Positions 22,365 to 33,471 of a DNA stretch of 64,000 nucleotides are shown piece by piece. Each line of letters begins with the position of its first letter. The first letter of the stretch is position 1. Origin of the DNA: Apostichopus japonicus. Taxonomy: Eukaryota > Echinodermata > Holothuroidea > Aspidochirotida > Stichopodidae. The DNA is taken from contig NC_092563.1 in assembly GCF_037975245.1 (NCBI RefSeq), positions 17,721,594 through 17,785,593 on the forward strand, written 5' to 3'. Under the pieces are notes generated by a model, which worked only from the letters and a program-made list of their open reading frames with translations, was not told the DNA's origin and did not search any database. The translations under genes and the position numbers were made by a program.

Positions 22365-25300
22365 ATGGAGGCTCTCAAAAATGAAAGAGCTAAGTTCTTA
22401 CGTACCTCGACTCGATTAAAAAATGAGATATCAAGTCTTATAACGCTACCGTCAGTTGAGGATGAGAAAATTCGAGAAAAGGTGTCTTTGTATGACAGAA
22501 ACTTTGTTGATTTTTCGGAAGCCCATAAGGCATACATTGCTATGTTGAATGAGGAAGAGGCCACAGAGGAGAACAGCACTTATTACCAACCGAAATCGGA
22601 GGAATATCAACAGTTTTCCAAGGCAATGTCTGAATGGATTAAAGGAAGAGAGGTCGACATAAAACCTCAAGATAGTATTTCTCAGGTTTCCAGTAAGGGT
22701 TCCAGAAATTCAAAGGCCTCATCAGTAAGGACTGTAGCATCCACAGAGCGTATGAAAGAGGAAGCCAAGTTGGAGGGACTAAAAGTTAGGGTTGAAATGT
22801 TGAGGAAAAGAAGAGAAATTGAAGAGAAAGAAAGATTGCTCAAACAACAACGGGAGGATTATGAGTTAGAAGTTGAAATGAAGTTGGCAGAGGCAAAGGC
22901 GAATGTGTTCAAGAAATATGACAACCCAGAATCAAGTGACGAAGAAAGCCTGCTGACAAAGTCTGACGACAAAGTTGATTCCAGTGGTGTACACAACTTG
23001 ATTCGATCCCAAACAGAGATCTCAAGAATGATGATAGACCAGCAAAAGCTTGTTTCACTTCCTAGGCGTGAGTTGCAAATTTTCGATGGTAAAGTTCAAG
23101 ATTACAGAGCTTTTATTGCTGCTTTTGAACACAACATTGAGCAACTCACAGACAACAACCAAGATAGGCTATACTACTTACAGCAGTTTACATCTGGTAG
23201 GCCTAGAGAGCTAGTAAGAAGTTGCATGGGGAAAGACCCAAAGAGAGGTTATGAGCAGGCTAGACGAGAGCTAGAGGAGGAGTACGGCGATGACTTTAGA
23301 ATCTTGAGTTCTTACAGAAAAGAAATAGAAATGATGCAACCTATTAAAGGAGAAAACTCAGCGGCTATGAAAGATTACCTTACATTCTGTGTTGTGTTTG
23401 GTAACGCTATTAATGAAAGTGAGATCCTCAGAAAAATGGACCAGACAGAGAGTATAATGAAGTTGGTTAGCAAACTTCCTTATAGACTACGAGAAAGATG
23501 GCGCTTGCAAGCCTACAGAATCAAAGGGAAGAGTCATAAGTTGGCAGGATTCCATGACTATGTTGAGTTTGTCAGAGAACAAGTGAAGATAGCTACCGAC
23601 TCGATTTACGGTGACATAAGTATGGAGAGTTCAAAGGACTGTAGTAAATTCAGGCAAAACAGAAAGTCCTTTAAAGGTTTCAGTACAATTATACAGGAGC
23701 AGAAATCAAGATCCAAGAACGAAGGAAAGAGTATGGAATATACTAAATGCCTGTATTGTGGCAATAACCACATGCTAGAAGTCTGCAGAGAATTGGGCTC
23801 CAAAACACATGAAGAAAAGTTGATCTTCCTACGTACTAAAGGACTGTGCTTCAGATGTCTTGATGGTAACCATATTAGTAAAGATTGCAAGCAGGATAGA
23901 CTTATTTGTAAAGTATGTCGGAAACTGCACCCTACAGTACTTCATTATGGTAAACAGCCCGAACGTAAGCCCACAAGCCAATTGGGTGACTGCTTAAATC
24001 AAGCACCCAGAGAAACAACCACTACAGTCAAGACGAGTTGTGTTAACACCCAACCAGGGACTAGTATCTGCATGGGGGCCGGAGTCAATAAGACATCCAT
24101 GCCTGTTGTGCCAGTGCGAGTGAAATCTAAGTCAACAAATAAAGATGTCGAGACTTATGCCTTCTTAGACACTGGTAGCTCTGACACCTTTATCTCAGAG
24201 AACCTTGCTAAGCAGTTGTGTGTCAGTGGACCTAAGACCAAAATACTGTTAAGTACACTGCCGAATGATGGACTGGTGGATAGCCGATTTGTTGTGAATT
24301 TAGAAGTGTGCGACCTACAAGGACTGAACTCCTTGCCATTGCCAACAGTGTACATCCAAAAACGGATTCCAGTTAACAAAGAAGACATTGTTACTCAAGA
24401 TGATTTGAGAAAATGGCCTTACTTGAGAAGAGTCTCAATACCAGACTCAAAGGCAACGGAAGTTGGATTGCTCATTGGACAAAATGCCCATAAAGCATTA
24501 GAACCATGGGAAGTGGTTAACAGCCAGGGAGATGGACCTTATGCTGTACGTACATGTCTGGGATGGACTGTGAATGGTCCAATAAAGAGTGGCATGAAGG
24601 TTCATGTCAACTACGTCAGTTTGCGGACCATAGATGAAATGTTAACTTCCCAGTTTAACTACGACTTTAGCGAAAGGATTTCAGAAGAGATACCTGAAAA
24701 ATCTAGAGATGATCATCAATTCCTCCAACAGTTAGATAAGTCAGCAAAGTTGGTGAATGGTCACTATGAAACAGCCCTACCTCTTAAACAAGAAGATTCT
24801 TGCATGCCAAACAATAAAGACTTGGCAGTGCAATGGGCTACCAACATGAAACGTCGTTTTCAGAAGGATCCAAAGTACTATGAGGACTACAAAGGTTTCA
24901 TGCAAGGGCTGCTGGATAAAGGCTATGCAGTTCCGATAACAGATGAAGAGACACATCGTGATGATGGCAAGGTGTGGTATGTTCCTCACCATGGAGTCTA
25001 CCATCCTCAGAAGAAGAAAATACGTGTGGTATTCAACTGTGCAGCCAAATTCAAGGGAGTATCATTAAATGACAAACTCCTGCAAGGCCCCGACCTTACA
25101 AATTCATTGGTTGGAGTCCTTCTTCGCTTTAGAATGGAGCCAATTGCCCTCATGGCAGACATTGAAGCGATGTTCTACCAGGTTCGAGTGCAAACGGAAC
25201 ATCGTGACCTCCTACGCTTTGTTTGGTGGCCAGATGGAAATACTGACCAACCCTTACGAGAATACAAAATGATGGTGCACTTGTTCGGTGCGGTGTCATC

Positions 25301-28046
25301 ACCGAGTTGTGCCAACTATGCGCTGCATAAAACTGCAGATGACTTTGGAGATGGTTTCGATAAAAGGACCGTAGAAGCTGTAAAGGAAAACTTCTACGTG
25401 GATGACATGTTGAAATCAGTAGGGACCGAAGAGGAAGCTATTATTCTGATGAAACAATTGAGAGAATTATTGGGCAGAGGAGGATTCCGTTTGACCAAAT
25501 GGGTCAGCAACAGTAGATTGGTGTTGGATACCATTCCCAAAGATGAAAGAGCAGAAGGGATCAGGAGTTTAGATATGGAGAAAGACAAACTACCAATTGA
25601 CAGAGCTCTTGGAGTCTCATGGTGTGTGGAATCAGATCAGTTTCAATTCCGAGTGACAGTGAATGAGAGGCCATACACTAGAAAGGGGATCCTATCGATA
25701 GTCGCTTCGATCTATGACCCGTTAGGATTTCTCGCCCCATTTGTCTTAGTTGCAAAAAGAATTCTCCAAGACCTTTGCAGAATGAAATTGGCTTGGGATG
25801 ACGATATTCCAGACGAGCATCTGAAATGTTGGAAAAGATGGCTGTTAGAATTGCCAAAGTTGAAAGACTTCAAGGTCAACAGATGTCTCAAGTCAGATGG
25901 TTACGACAATGTCAGAAACACCCAGCTACACCTTTTCAGTGATGCTAGTGAAAGCGGTTATGGTGTTGCTGCATATGTTCGTTTCGTGAATGAAGAAAAC
26001 CAAATTCATTGCGCATTTGTGATGGGGAAGGCAAGGGTTGCCCCCCTCAAACAAATCACCATCCCACGGTTAGAACTCACAGCGGCTACAGTGTCTGTGA
26101 GACTCTTCAAATCCTTGGAGAGAGACCTGCATATCAAACTGGACAGTGTGACATTTTGGACAGACAGTACCTCAGTAATTCGATACGTCAGTAATAGTTC
26201 AGCGAGATACCATACTTTTGTAGCCAACAGGGTTGCCATTATTACTGACACTTCCCAGCCAAGTCAATGGTCGTATGTGGAATCTTCAGAAAACCCAGCT
26301 GATGACGCATCGAGAGGTCTGTATGCAGACGATCTAATCCGATGCCATAGGTGGATCCTTGGACCAGATTTTCTTTGGCTGCATGAGAACGAGTGGCCCT
26401 TAAGACAGAAATTTGAACGAGATATATCTTTGAAAGACCCAGAGGTTAAAAAGACGGCAACGGTTGCTGCTACGTCTACCAACGTAGCCCAGAACACCAT
26501 GAATGAGTTGATCAGCAAGTACTCAAGCTGGTTCAAGCTCAAGTGTCACATTGCATGGATGTTGAAACTGATGTCAGTACTAAAGCAGCTGAGTGATCTT
26601 CGTAAGAGTTTGAAGGGTCAAGAGCCAAAGGAAATAGATGAGAAAATGAGACATGCCAGACAAAGGAGATTCAAAATGAATTTGTCTGTCTCCGACTTGG
26701 AAGAAGCAGAAGTTTCAGTTGTGAAATTTGTTCAGAATCAAGCATTTCCTGATGAAATTGCTTCCTTACGAGACAACTCTAAGGGCGGATCAGTTAAGAA
26801 AAGAAGCCCTATCTACAAGCTGGATCCGAGATACAAAGATGGAGTGCTGAGAGTGGGAGGACGACTCAGTCGGTCAGCCATGCCTGAATGTGAGAAACAT
26901 CAGTACATCCTTCCCAAGAAATCTATTGTATCTGAGATGATAATGAGAGAAATCCATACACAGTTACACCATGGAGGAAGAGCCCTGACTCTGTCGCATC
27001 TGCGAAGAAAGTATTGGGTTGTGAGTGCACATGCACTGGTACGTAAATGTATTAACCAGTGTGTAACATGTCGGCGTTTGCGAGCAAAGGCTGGTGAACA
27101 AAAGATGGCTGATTTACCGACTTCTCGTATTACTCCTGATGAGCCACCCTTTACAAGAGTGGGCGTGGATTTCTTCGGACCTTTCAATGTCAAACAAGGA
27201 CGTTCGTTAGTGAAAAGATACGGAGTGGTCTTCACGTGTTTTGCAATACGTGCAGTACACTTGGAGGTAGCGCATGCTCTCGACACCGATTCCTGTATCA
27301 ATGCACTCCGTAGATTCATCGCTAGGAGAGGACAAGTTGGTGAAATTTGGTCTGATAATGGAACCAATTTGGTGGCAACAGATCGAGAGTTGAAACGGAG
27401 TATTCAAGAATGGAATGACTCAAAGATTCGAAGTGAAATGTTACAAGTCAATGTTGACTGGAAATACAGCCCACCAACTGGTTCACACTATGGTGGAGTC
27501 TGGGAACGTCAAATCAGAACTGTGAGACAGATCCTAAATGTTCTATTGCGGTCACAAACATTAAGTGATGAGAGTTTGCAAACCTTTTTGTGTGAGGTGG
27601 AGGCAACAATAAACAGTCGTCCTTTAACTACTGTGTCCCTCGATCTCAACGATGTGGAACCCCTGACACCAAACCACTTACTTCTTCTGAAAGGCAAACC
27701 TAATCTCCCCCCTGGAGTCTTCGTCAAGACAGATGTCTACGTGCGACGACGTTGGAGACAAGCGCAGTTTCTTGCCGACCTCTTTTGGAAGAGATGGCTT
27801 CGGGAATACCTACCTCAACTTCAGCAGCGTCAAAAGTGGCTGAAACCAAAGAGGAACTTTGAGCCTGGAGACATAGTTTTGATAGTAGAAGATAACGCCC
27901 CGAGAAATTCTTGGTTGATGGGACGTATCACCTCAGTATTGTCAGATCAAAGGGGAGAGGTTAGGCGGGTTAAGGTAAAAACTGCTTCCAGTGAATTAGA
28001 GCGGCCAATAGCCAAACTGTGCCTGTTATTAGAGGCTGATGAATAA
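22365..28046 (+). CDS. BEL/Pao Gag-Pol polyprotein
   Basis: 1,893 residues in one frame. Residues 1-230: charged, coiled-coil-rich Gag start. From ~236 (ELQIFDGKVQDYRAF) a DUF1759-type Gag region. Zinc knuckles near 462 (CLYCGNNHMLEVC) and 495 (CFRCLDGNHISKDC). Aspartic protease, DUF1758/A17 type, at D602 (FLDTGSSD). RT with YVDD at 1011-1014. RNase H acidic residues near D1193 (FSDAS) and D1267 (WTDST). Integrase: HHCC finger from H1531, catalytic D1602 (DFFGPF), D1664 (WSDNGTN) and E1714 (GGVWE). A C-terminal region with PGDIVLIVED fits DUF5641. Protease, RT and integrase catalytic residues are all present and no stop interrupts, so the copy looks coding-competent. Start chosen at the first ATG of the frame (gacATGg). 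Confidence 0.96.
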   Translation: MEALKNERAKFLRTSTRLKNEISSLITLPSVEDEKIREKVSLYDRNFVDFSEAHKAYIAMLNEEEATEENSTYYQPKSEEYQQFSKAMSEWIKGREVDIKPQDSISQVSSKGSRNSKASSVRTVASTERMKEEAKLEGLKVRVEMLRKRREIEEKERLLKQQREDYELEVEMKLAEAKANVFKKYDNPESSDEESLLTKSDDKVDSSGVHNLIRSQTEISRMMIDQQKLVSLPRRELQIFDGKVQDYRAFIAAFEHNIEQLTDNNQDRLYYLQQFTSGRPRELVRSCMGKDPKRGYEQARRELEEEYGDDFRILSSYRKEIEMMQPIKGENSAAMKDYLTFCVVFGNAINESEILRKMDQTESIMKLVSKLPYRLRERWRLQAYRIKGKSHKLAGFHDYVEFVREQVKIATDSIYGDISMESSKDCSKFRQNRKSFKGFSTIIQEQKSRSKNEGKSMEYTKCLYCGNNHMLEVCRELGSKTHEEKLIFLRTKGLCFRCLDGNHISKDCKQDRLICKVCRKLHPTVLHYGKQPERKPTSQLGDCLNQAPRETTTTVKTSCVNTQPGTSICMGAGVNKTSMPVVPVRVKSKSTNKDVETYAFLDTGSSDTFISENLAKQLCVSGPKTKILLSTLPNDGLVDSRFVVNLEVCDLQGLNSLPLPTVYIQKRIPVNKEDIVTQDDLRKWPYLRRVSIPDSKATEVGLLIGQNAHKALEPWEVVNSQGDGPYAVRTCLGWTVNGPIKSGMKVHVNYVSLRTIDEMLTSQFNYDFSERISEEIPEKSRDDHQFLQQLDKSAKLVNGHYETALPLKQEDSCMPNNKDLAVQWATNMKRRFQKDPKYYEDYKGFMQGLLDKGYAVPITDEETHRDDGKVWYVPHHGVYHPQKKKIRVVFNCAAKFKGVSLNDKLLQGPDLTNSLVGVLLRFRMEPIALMADIEAMFYQVRVQTEHRDLLRFVWWPDGNTDQPLREYKMMVHLFGAVSSPSCANYALHKTADDFGDGFDKRTVEAVKENFYVDDMLKSVGTEEEAIILMKQLRELLGRGGFRLTKWVSNSRLVLDTIPKDERAEGIRSLDMEKDKLPIDRALGVSWCVESDQFQFRVTVNERPYTRKGILSIVASIYDPLGFLAPFVLVAKRILQDLCRMKLAWDDDIPDEHLKCWKRWLLELPKLKDFKVNRCLKSDGYDNVRNTQLHLFSDASESGYGVAAYVRFVNEENQIHCAFVMGKARVAPLKQITIPRLELTAATVSVRLFKSLERDLHIKLDSVTFWTDSTSVIRYVSNSSARYHTFVANRVAIITDTSQPSQWSYVESSENPADDASRGLYADDLIRCHRWILGPDFLWLHENEWPLRQKFERDISLKDPEVKKTATVAATSTNVAQNTMNELISKYSSWFKLKCHIAWMLKLMSVLKQLSDLRKSLKGQEPKEIDEKMRHARQRRFKMNLSVSDLEEAEVSVVKFVQNQAFPDEIASLRDNSKGGSVKKRSPIYKLDPRYKDGVLRVGGRLSRSAMPECEKHQYILPKKSIVSEMIMREIHTQLHHGGRALTLSHLRRKYWVVSAHALVRKCINQCVTCRRLRAKAGEQKMADLPTSRITPDEPPFTRVGVDFFGPFNVKQGRSLVKRYGVVFTCFAIRAVHLEVAHALDTDSCINALRRFIARRGQVGEIWSDNGTNLVATDRELKRSIQEWNDSKIRSEMLQVNVDWKYSPPTGSHYGGVWERQIRTVRQILNVLLRSQTLSDESLQTFLCEVEATINSRPLTTVSLDLNDVEPLTPNHLLLLKGKPNLPPGVFVKTDVYVRRRWRQAQFLADLFWKRWLREYLPQLQQRQKWLKPKRNFEPGDIVLIVEDNAPRNSWLMGRITSVLSDQRGEVRRVKVKTASSELERPIAKLCLLLEADE

Positions 28047-28065
28047 AGCTTGCTCTATGTATGTG

Positions 28066-28108
28066 CCAAGGTGAGCCTAGCGCCCTTGGATAAAGACCGT
28101 GAAGGTCT
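28066..28108 (+). other. Paired stem-loops in BEL 3' region, copy 1
   Basis: CCAAGG…CCTTGG (28066-28089) and AGACC-gtgaa-GGTCT (28094-28108). See copy 2 for paired base changes. Confidence 0.55.
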
Positions 28109-28244
28109 GATCTGATCTAAATTTACCTCTCCATGTGAAATTTCTTACTATTGTTATGTTAACCTGACATTTTTGACTTACTTTCAGTTGAGTATTGAGC
28201 CAAGTTTTGCATTCCTTTGTTCAATGTAATAATGCATGTAGCTA

Positions 28245-28287
28245 CCAAGGTGAGCCAAGCGCCCTTGGGTAAAGGTCGTGAAGACCT
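28245..28287 (+). other. Paired stem-loops in BEL 3' region, copy 2
   Basis: CCAAGG…CCTTGG (28245-28268) and AGGTC-gtgaa-GACCT (28273-28287). Relative to copy 1 two pairs of the second stem changed on both sides, keeping the pairing and the GTGAA loop. Confidence 0.55.
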
Positions 28288-28552
28288 AATTATCTCTTTT
28301 GTAAACACAAAGTTAATTATGTAATTTGTAAGCAAAAGATTAAGTTTTTGAGCTGTTATTTTGTTTAGAACTTTGTGTTATTTTGTTTGAGAACTTTGTT
28401 TTTTTTTTACTATGCTTTTTCTACATGTTTGGAAATAAGTGTGCTAGTTTGCTTTTAAAAAAAATGTTTAGTTTGTTATCCTTGTTGTATTATTCATTGT
28501 TCTACCAGAAAATGTTTAGGGTAATTGTCAAACATGCCTAGTTTGTACAATT

Positions 28553-28562
28553 AAGGGGCCGG
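28553..28562 (+). other. Polypurine tract of BEL element
   Basis: aaggggccgg touches the 3' LTR; primes plus-strand synthesis in this class of element. Two C residues interrupt it. Confidence 0.65.
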
Positions 28563-28934
28563 TGTAGTGGCAGAGTTGCTTATTCGGCCTTCCATAGAAA
28601 AGTTATTTTTATGTTTTCGGGTGTTGAAAGCCTACAAGCCAACACGGTATTTACGAGCTTAATTATCACCATTTGTGACCTACGAGTACGTTTATACGAG
28701 TACGTTTCGAGTATATAACCATTCTATAGCGTTTAGAGTGTATCATTCAACAGTTATTTTGTTTCCTTGTTTTTCGTGTTTTTTGTGAGGAACGGTGTAA
28801 ATATCTCTGTAAATACAAGTTGTTTTATTACTTTACTACGGACTTTCGTCAGTGTGTGTTTTTACATTACGGATTTTCGTCTTCGTGTTCATCTAATTTT
28901 AGTCGGCTTTTCAGCTCCGTGCCCGGACATCACA
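28563..28934 (+). repeat. BEL 3' LTR
   Basis: 372 bp, identical to 21651-22022; followed by the GGGAT duplication at 28935-28939. Confidence 0.95.
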
Positions 28935-29387
28935 GGGATCCTTTGGTAAATTTAGGGCTTTCACTCTGAAGATATTAGCCTACCCATCGTTCCACGTGGC
29001 CAATGGCCTGGCAGCCGGGTGAATGAAAATGTACACCCACTATTTGTATGGCAGTTAATTGAGCAATCAGAGAGCAGATCTAAGTAGGTGCAGAGTAACA
29101 CAGTTTCTGTACTTGTTGATTAAGTACCAAGCAATTAGGGATCAACATGATCGTTACTCACCGGGAAATCGTAGGGTGAATAACAGCTGCAGTACACTGG
29201 TCCAGAGCCGTATATAGAGAGAGTTTGGCCAACCATGTAACCGATTTGGATTGGTCGAGAGGGAAAACGCCCACACAGGGTGGTAAAATAGGTCCACTTG
29301 AAAACTTTATAGCAGACGACACGCATACTCACAGTGTATAGACTATCGTTTGTGTACACGAAAAAAGTACGAAATTATGAAAGAAAT

Positions 29388-29516
29388 GGTGCGGGGATGC
29401 TGCAATCGGTCAGAACATGGATATTGTTGTTTGATTATCCGACTGACCATAAAAGAAGAGGAATTTTTTGGAAGTAGAAAGAACAAGATGGAGATCTAAT
29501 GAAAAAAGTCTGTGTA
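29388..29516 (+). pseudogene. THAP zinc-finger relic of P-like transposase
   Basis: Reads MVRGCCNRSEHGY, then in a shifted frame YPTDHKRRGIFW, then shifted again VERTRWRSNEKSLC. The order and spacing (N-terminal Cys, basic Phe/Trp core, W-R-S…LC) resemble a THAP C2CH domain. At least two frame breaks. Confidence 0.55.
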
Positions 29517-31489
29517 GCCTAGGCCCATACTCAGGCTAGCCATAGGCCCTAGTGTAATACGAGTAATGTACAAGCAATGCGAGAATTTTACGTTCAGACT
29601 GGTTTCTGTAATTACATGCATGGCTATTCTCTCTCGTTTTACGATCCACAAATTCGATTTCATTATGCCAGCTCTCCTAATCATAGGCATGGCAGTTTCA
29701 GTCGCACATATAGTTATCCTAATTCCTAGTTATTGTATGCCTAGGCTATGCCTAGCCTAAAAAAGTATCACTTTTAGTTTAATGTAAAAGGGTGGGCTAG
29801 CCTCTAGGCATCACGTAAAGCCCTAATCCTTAGTTAAGCCCGAAGCATAAGTTAAGCCTGGGCTTAGTTAGACCTGGACCATTCCTTCTATTACTACAAC
29901 TGTTATAGCACATTACATAATATGGCACAGTATAAGGCCCAATTAAACTAGGTCTAAGGAAAACAAAGTAGCCTAGGCCTAAACTAGTTAGGCTAGGTCT
30001 ATACTCATTGGCAACTTGTGGGTTGTGTACACATACAGGCCTAATTATATAGACCCTTTTTAGTATGCCATAAACAAGTGCCCAAATGGTTAAATGATCT
30101 TGGTTTGTTTAATTGTCAGCATTGGCCTATCCTTTTTAGGCTAACATGAATTCAGCCTAATTTTTTCTTCTTCAAAAGTATAGCCTAGGCCTTGGTTTAA
30201 TTTGGATGCAGTCAACTATCATTTATCAAAGTTGCATCAGTACCTCCTTATTCCCTTAATTGACACCCACATTGATGATTGAAGTTAAAAAAAATCTTTT
30301 TAAATTATCTTTAGACAGTAAATTTTAACTCCCTGAATTTCAGGACTTTTTTTACAAATCAAAGGTGACATGTGCTCTGAAGAAAAACTCCTAACATAAA
30401 AAGCCACAGTTAGCAGACTGTGATAATGACAAACCTGGTGAGTGACTACTAGACTGAAATCCAGTTCCTGCAACCACAGCAATAAAGTCTTTGTTTTAAT
30501 CAATGCACTTGTGTGTTTGAAACTTTCAAATGGACACTCAATGGCAGTTGGTTAAGATATAAGGTTTTACCTTCATCATGGAGAGTTGAAGGGAATCTGC
30601 CTCATCATCTGAATAATGGACTCAAGGATAGCAACAAATCATGATTGGATAATGATTTTGAGCAAGTAAATATCTGGCAATTTGAAAGTTTGTATTATTT
30701 TTTTTACATATTATTTAAGCTGTTTAGCTCACACACAAGCAAATGATCAAGTGACAACAACCGATGCAGTATATTTAAAGGTATTGAAGACTTGCCCTAA
30801 ACCGCATGCCACGTTCTGAAAAAGTTTACTTTCCGTTGCTTGCAAGTGAAGTTTTTTTTGTGTCGCTACAAAATGCAGACAGTAATGAAACCTGATACCT
30901 TGTTATCTTTTATCTAGACCTGAGATGTCCACGCTGCTATGTGCACTGTGTTGTGGGTATTGACTGTGATGTTTGTATTGACTGTACACTAATGTCTATT
31001 TACAGATGGTAGCAAGCTGTATGTGTATTTTCTGGGATCAATGGTGGTGTCTAACACTAGTCTTCTGTTACACCGCATTCGAAACTAGGTCAGATAACCG
31101 GCATGAGACGTTTCTTTGTGCGGGAGTCTCCACACCCTTTAAGGAGAAGTATTTATATCCCATTAATAGAGAAAGAATTATGTTTCATTGGTAGCATGCA
31201 ACTTAAAATTTTGCAAACATTAGATACAATCAAACAATAACAAGGTTCATTTACAAGGTAATCTACTGCCCTTTATTTCACATTAGTCTGTCACATCAGA
31301 AGGTCACAGCTTTCAATAATTATACAAACAAATTCCCTTGATGGGTGCTTCGGTAGATTCCTGCAATTTTCAAGTTTATCAATGTAATAAGTTCTGAATG
31401 TGGCAATGTGGAGAAGCTTTGGGATAATCTGTGGATAAGACTGCCAGACTATCAACAAGATTCCACATCCATGCAACTCCAACTGCTTC

Positions 31490-31800
31490 CTTCACCTCCT
31501 TGCAGATGTACCACATGTCCCAAAAAAAGTCAGCATTGGTTAATGTAATTAAAATCTGGCTTCCTCCTGAGCTGGCAAATACACATGAATTGTCAAGTAC
31601 AGAGGTCAGTGTGAAACCACTGAAAGATCTTCTCAGCTTTCAAGAAAACAAAGACTTGAAGCCAAATTGACAGAGGCCACACTGATACCATTCCACTCTC
31701 ATAAGATGAAGGTATCACACACACTTCATTTTGCTTCTGCGATGCAGTGCCTGGTAGACTGTGAGGGTCACCCAATGGATGTTTTAACAACTGCCTGGTT
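31490..31800 (+). pseudogene. P-element/THAP9-like transposase relic
   Basis: Fragments LLADVPHVPKKV and LEAKLTEATLIPFHSHKMKV then HTLHFASAMQCL correspond to the 'DVPHLLK' and 'KLT-x-HL-P…KM-V-A-Q-FS' blocks I associate with THAP9/P transposases. Stops between fragments. The rest of the transposase could not be traced. Confidence 0.55.
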
Positions 31801-33471
31801 TATAGAGCTCTGCAACAGATAATTCATCCTAATGTGTAGTCGTCATCCTGTCATGGCCTTGAGCAAGTTGAACCCACTTCAACACAAAGCAGCTATTGAA
31901 TTCTTGTCTAGGTACTGTCAAATCCACATCACCGTCATTGCTGGTTCCAGCTACGCTGACCATGATGAAAGAGTACAATGAGGGTTTTTTAATTCACCCA
32001 ACAGACCTTGCATTCCAGTACCTTTGGGCAGCTGAAAAGATATTCAGAAATTGTTATATATGAGTGTGTTTGTATGCATGCATATGTGTGATTTTCTTGC
32101 TTTACAGAACAGCTCCATTTTGATAAGCTATGTAACGTGGAAACCTGCCAATCATATGTTTGAAATAGGACAGGCTGAAACGATTCTTAAATGAAAAGCT
32201 TAACGACTTCTTGCATTTTTATACATCACTGTTCAGGTAAGGCCAGTAAGGGCAGTATGAAGAATAAGTAACAATTAATAATTATCATTATGGCCATTTG
32301 CTGTCTGCATAATAACAAACTGAATGATGTCATGATTGTCATCAGCCCTGTGCTCAGTTGACAACACTGACAAGCAGGCACACTATGTCAGTGTGATCCA
32401 TGAAACCTTATTAAGGACATGACCGTATAGTATATATGTTAATGGAAAATACATAAGCTACAACATACACCAGTATTCAGTTGTTGCAGGTTTTTTTTTT
32501 CTCGACAGACCCATTCAATCTGTTGCACCTACTATAGCCTAGTACTACATTCCTGAGAAATTAACACCACAATATCAGTCTTAGGTTTGCCCACAGACTC
32601 CCAACTATTGCTAACTCCTACACTCAAGTATATAGTTTAGTTTAGTAGAAAAAAAGACCAGGGGAGACATTCAAGTCCCCATTAAGGACCCTAAGGCTAT
32701 ATGAGAGGAATAAAACCGAGGACATCAAATATCATACCCAATTACAATGCTTAATGTACTCATCCAAAGTATTCTTAAACCCATTCACACTACTTGCAAT
32801 TCAACCTTCTCAGGCAAACCATTCCATCCATTCGCAACCATTGTATAAGTTGTATTAGACTTTAGAGAAAAAGTTATGCCGAATATTAATCCTACTATGT
32901 AACTTCTGGAGTTTAATACAATGACCTCTGGTACAACTACTTTTTGGCAAACCTGAAAAGATCAGTGAAGCATAAATTGTCATTTTGTAGGCCTGTGTAG
33001 GCCTACTTTATTTAATTGAAGGATCTATTAATGTAGGCCTGATGCTATAGTTGTGCGTCTGTAATCTAGCCTAGCCAGGACTGTGATGTGTGCTTTTCGT
33101 TTGTATGACTAAAGTAGGACTAGTAGTATGAGGCGTAAAATAAAACAAGTGTAATGACAGGTTTTCAGCTAGTTTTCTATGCTTTTCAGGTGTGAAGATA
33201 AACGTAAATGTCATTAACTAACGCATACTCTAATTCATTACCTGATATCCATTTTGTTCCTCGTATGCCTGTCAAAATCTGACATTCTGAGTCGCTTCGT
33301 TTGTTCGCAACGAGCACAGTGTGCAAAGCTGCTATATATTGTGTGTGGTGTTTTTCGTGTTTCGCGCAACTGGTAACGACAACTGGACCTATTTTGATGC
33401 CCATGGTTTGCGTGTGACGTCACAAATCGCCAGTTGGCCAAACTCTCTCTATATACGGCTCTGCACTGGTC

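Larger units (their letters stand above)
21651..28934 (+). mobile_element. Complete BEL/Pao LTR retrotransposon
   Basis: 7,284 bp. Two identical 372-bp LTRs (TG…CA), a 5-bp target duplication GGGAT (21646-21650 and 28935-28939), one uninterrupted Gag-Pol frame, and a purine-rich tract before the 3' LTR. Domain order protease, RT, RNase H, integrase and a C-terminal DUF5641-type region identifies BEL/Pao. There is no envelope frame: the 516 bases between Pol and the 3' LTR are non-coding. Confidence 0.97.
29203..33463 (+). mobile_element. P-element-family DNA transposon (decayed)
   Basis: 4,261 bp with perfect 31-bp terminal inverted repeats (start CAGAGCCGTATATAGAGAG) and an 8-bp target duplication CACTGGTC (29195-29202 and 33464-33471). 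P elements have 8-bp duplications and, in Drosophila P, 31-bp ends. Inside, a THAP-like segment lies near the left end and a THAP9/P transposase-like segment near 31.5-31.8 kb, both broken. 'aaaataggtcca' recurs inverted near each end (29284 and 33388). Not autonomous as read. Confidence 0.8.

Noticed and set aside
22452-27727. Minus-strand frames up to 155 codons inside the BEL element
   Set aside because: They are complements of the Gag-Pol frame with no independent features.
28047-28562. Envelope-like gene between Pol and 3' LTR
   Set aside because: The 516 bases have stops in all frames and no signal peptide or membrane segment.
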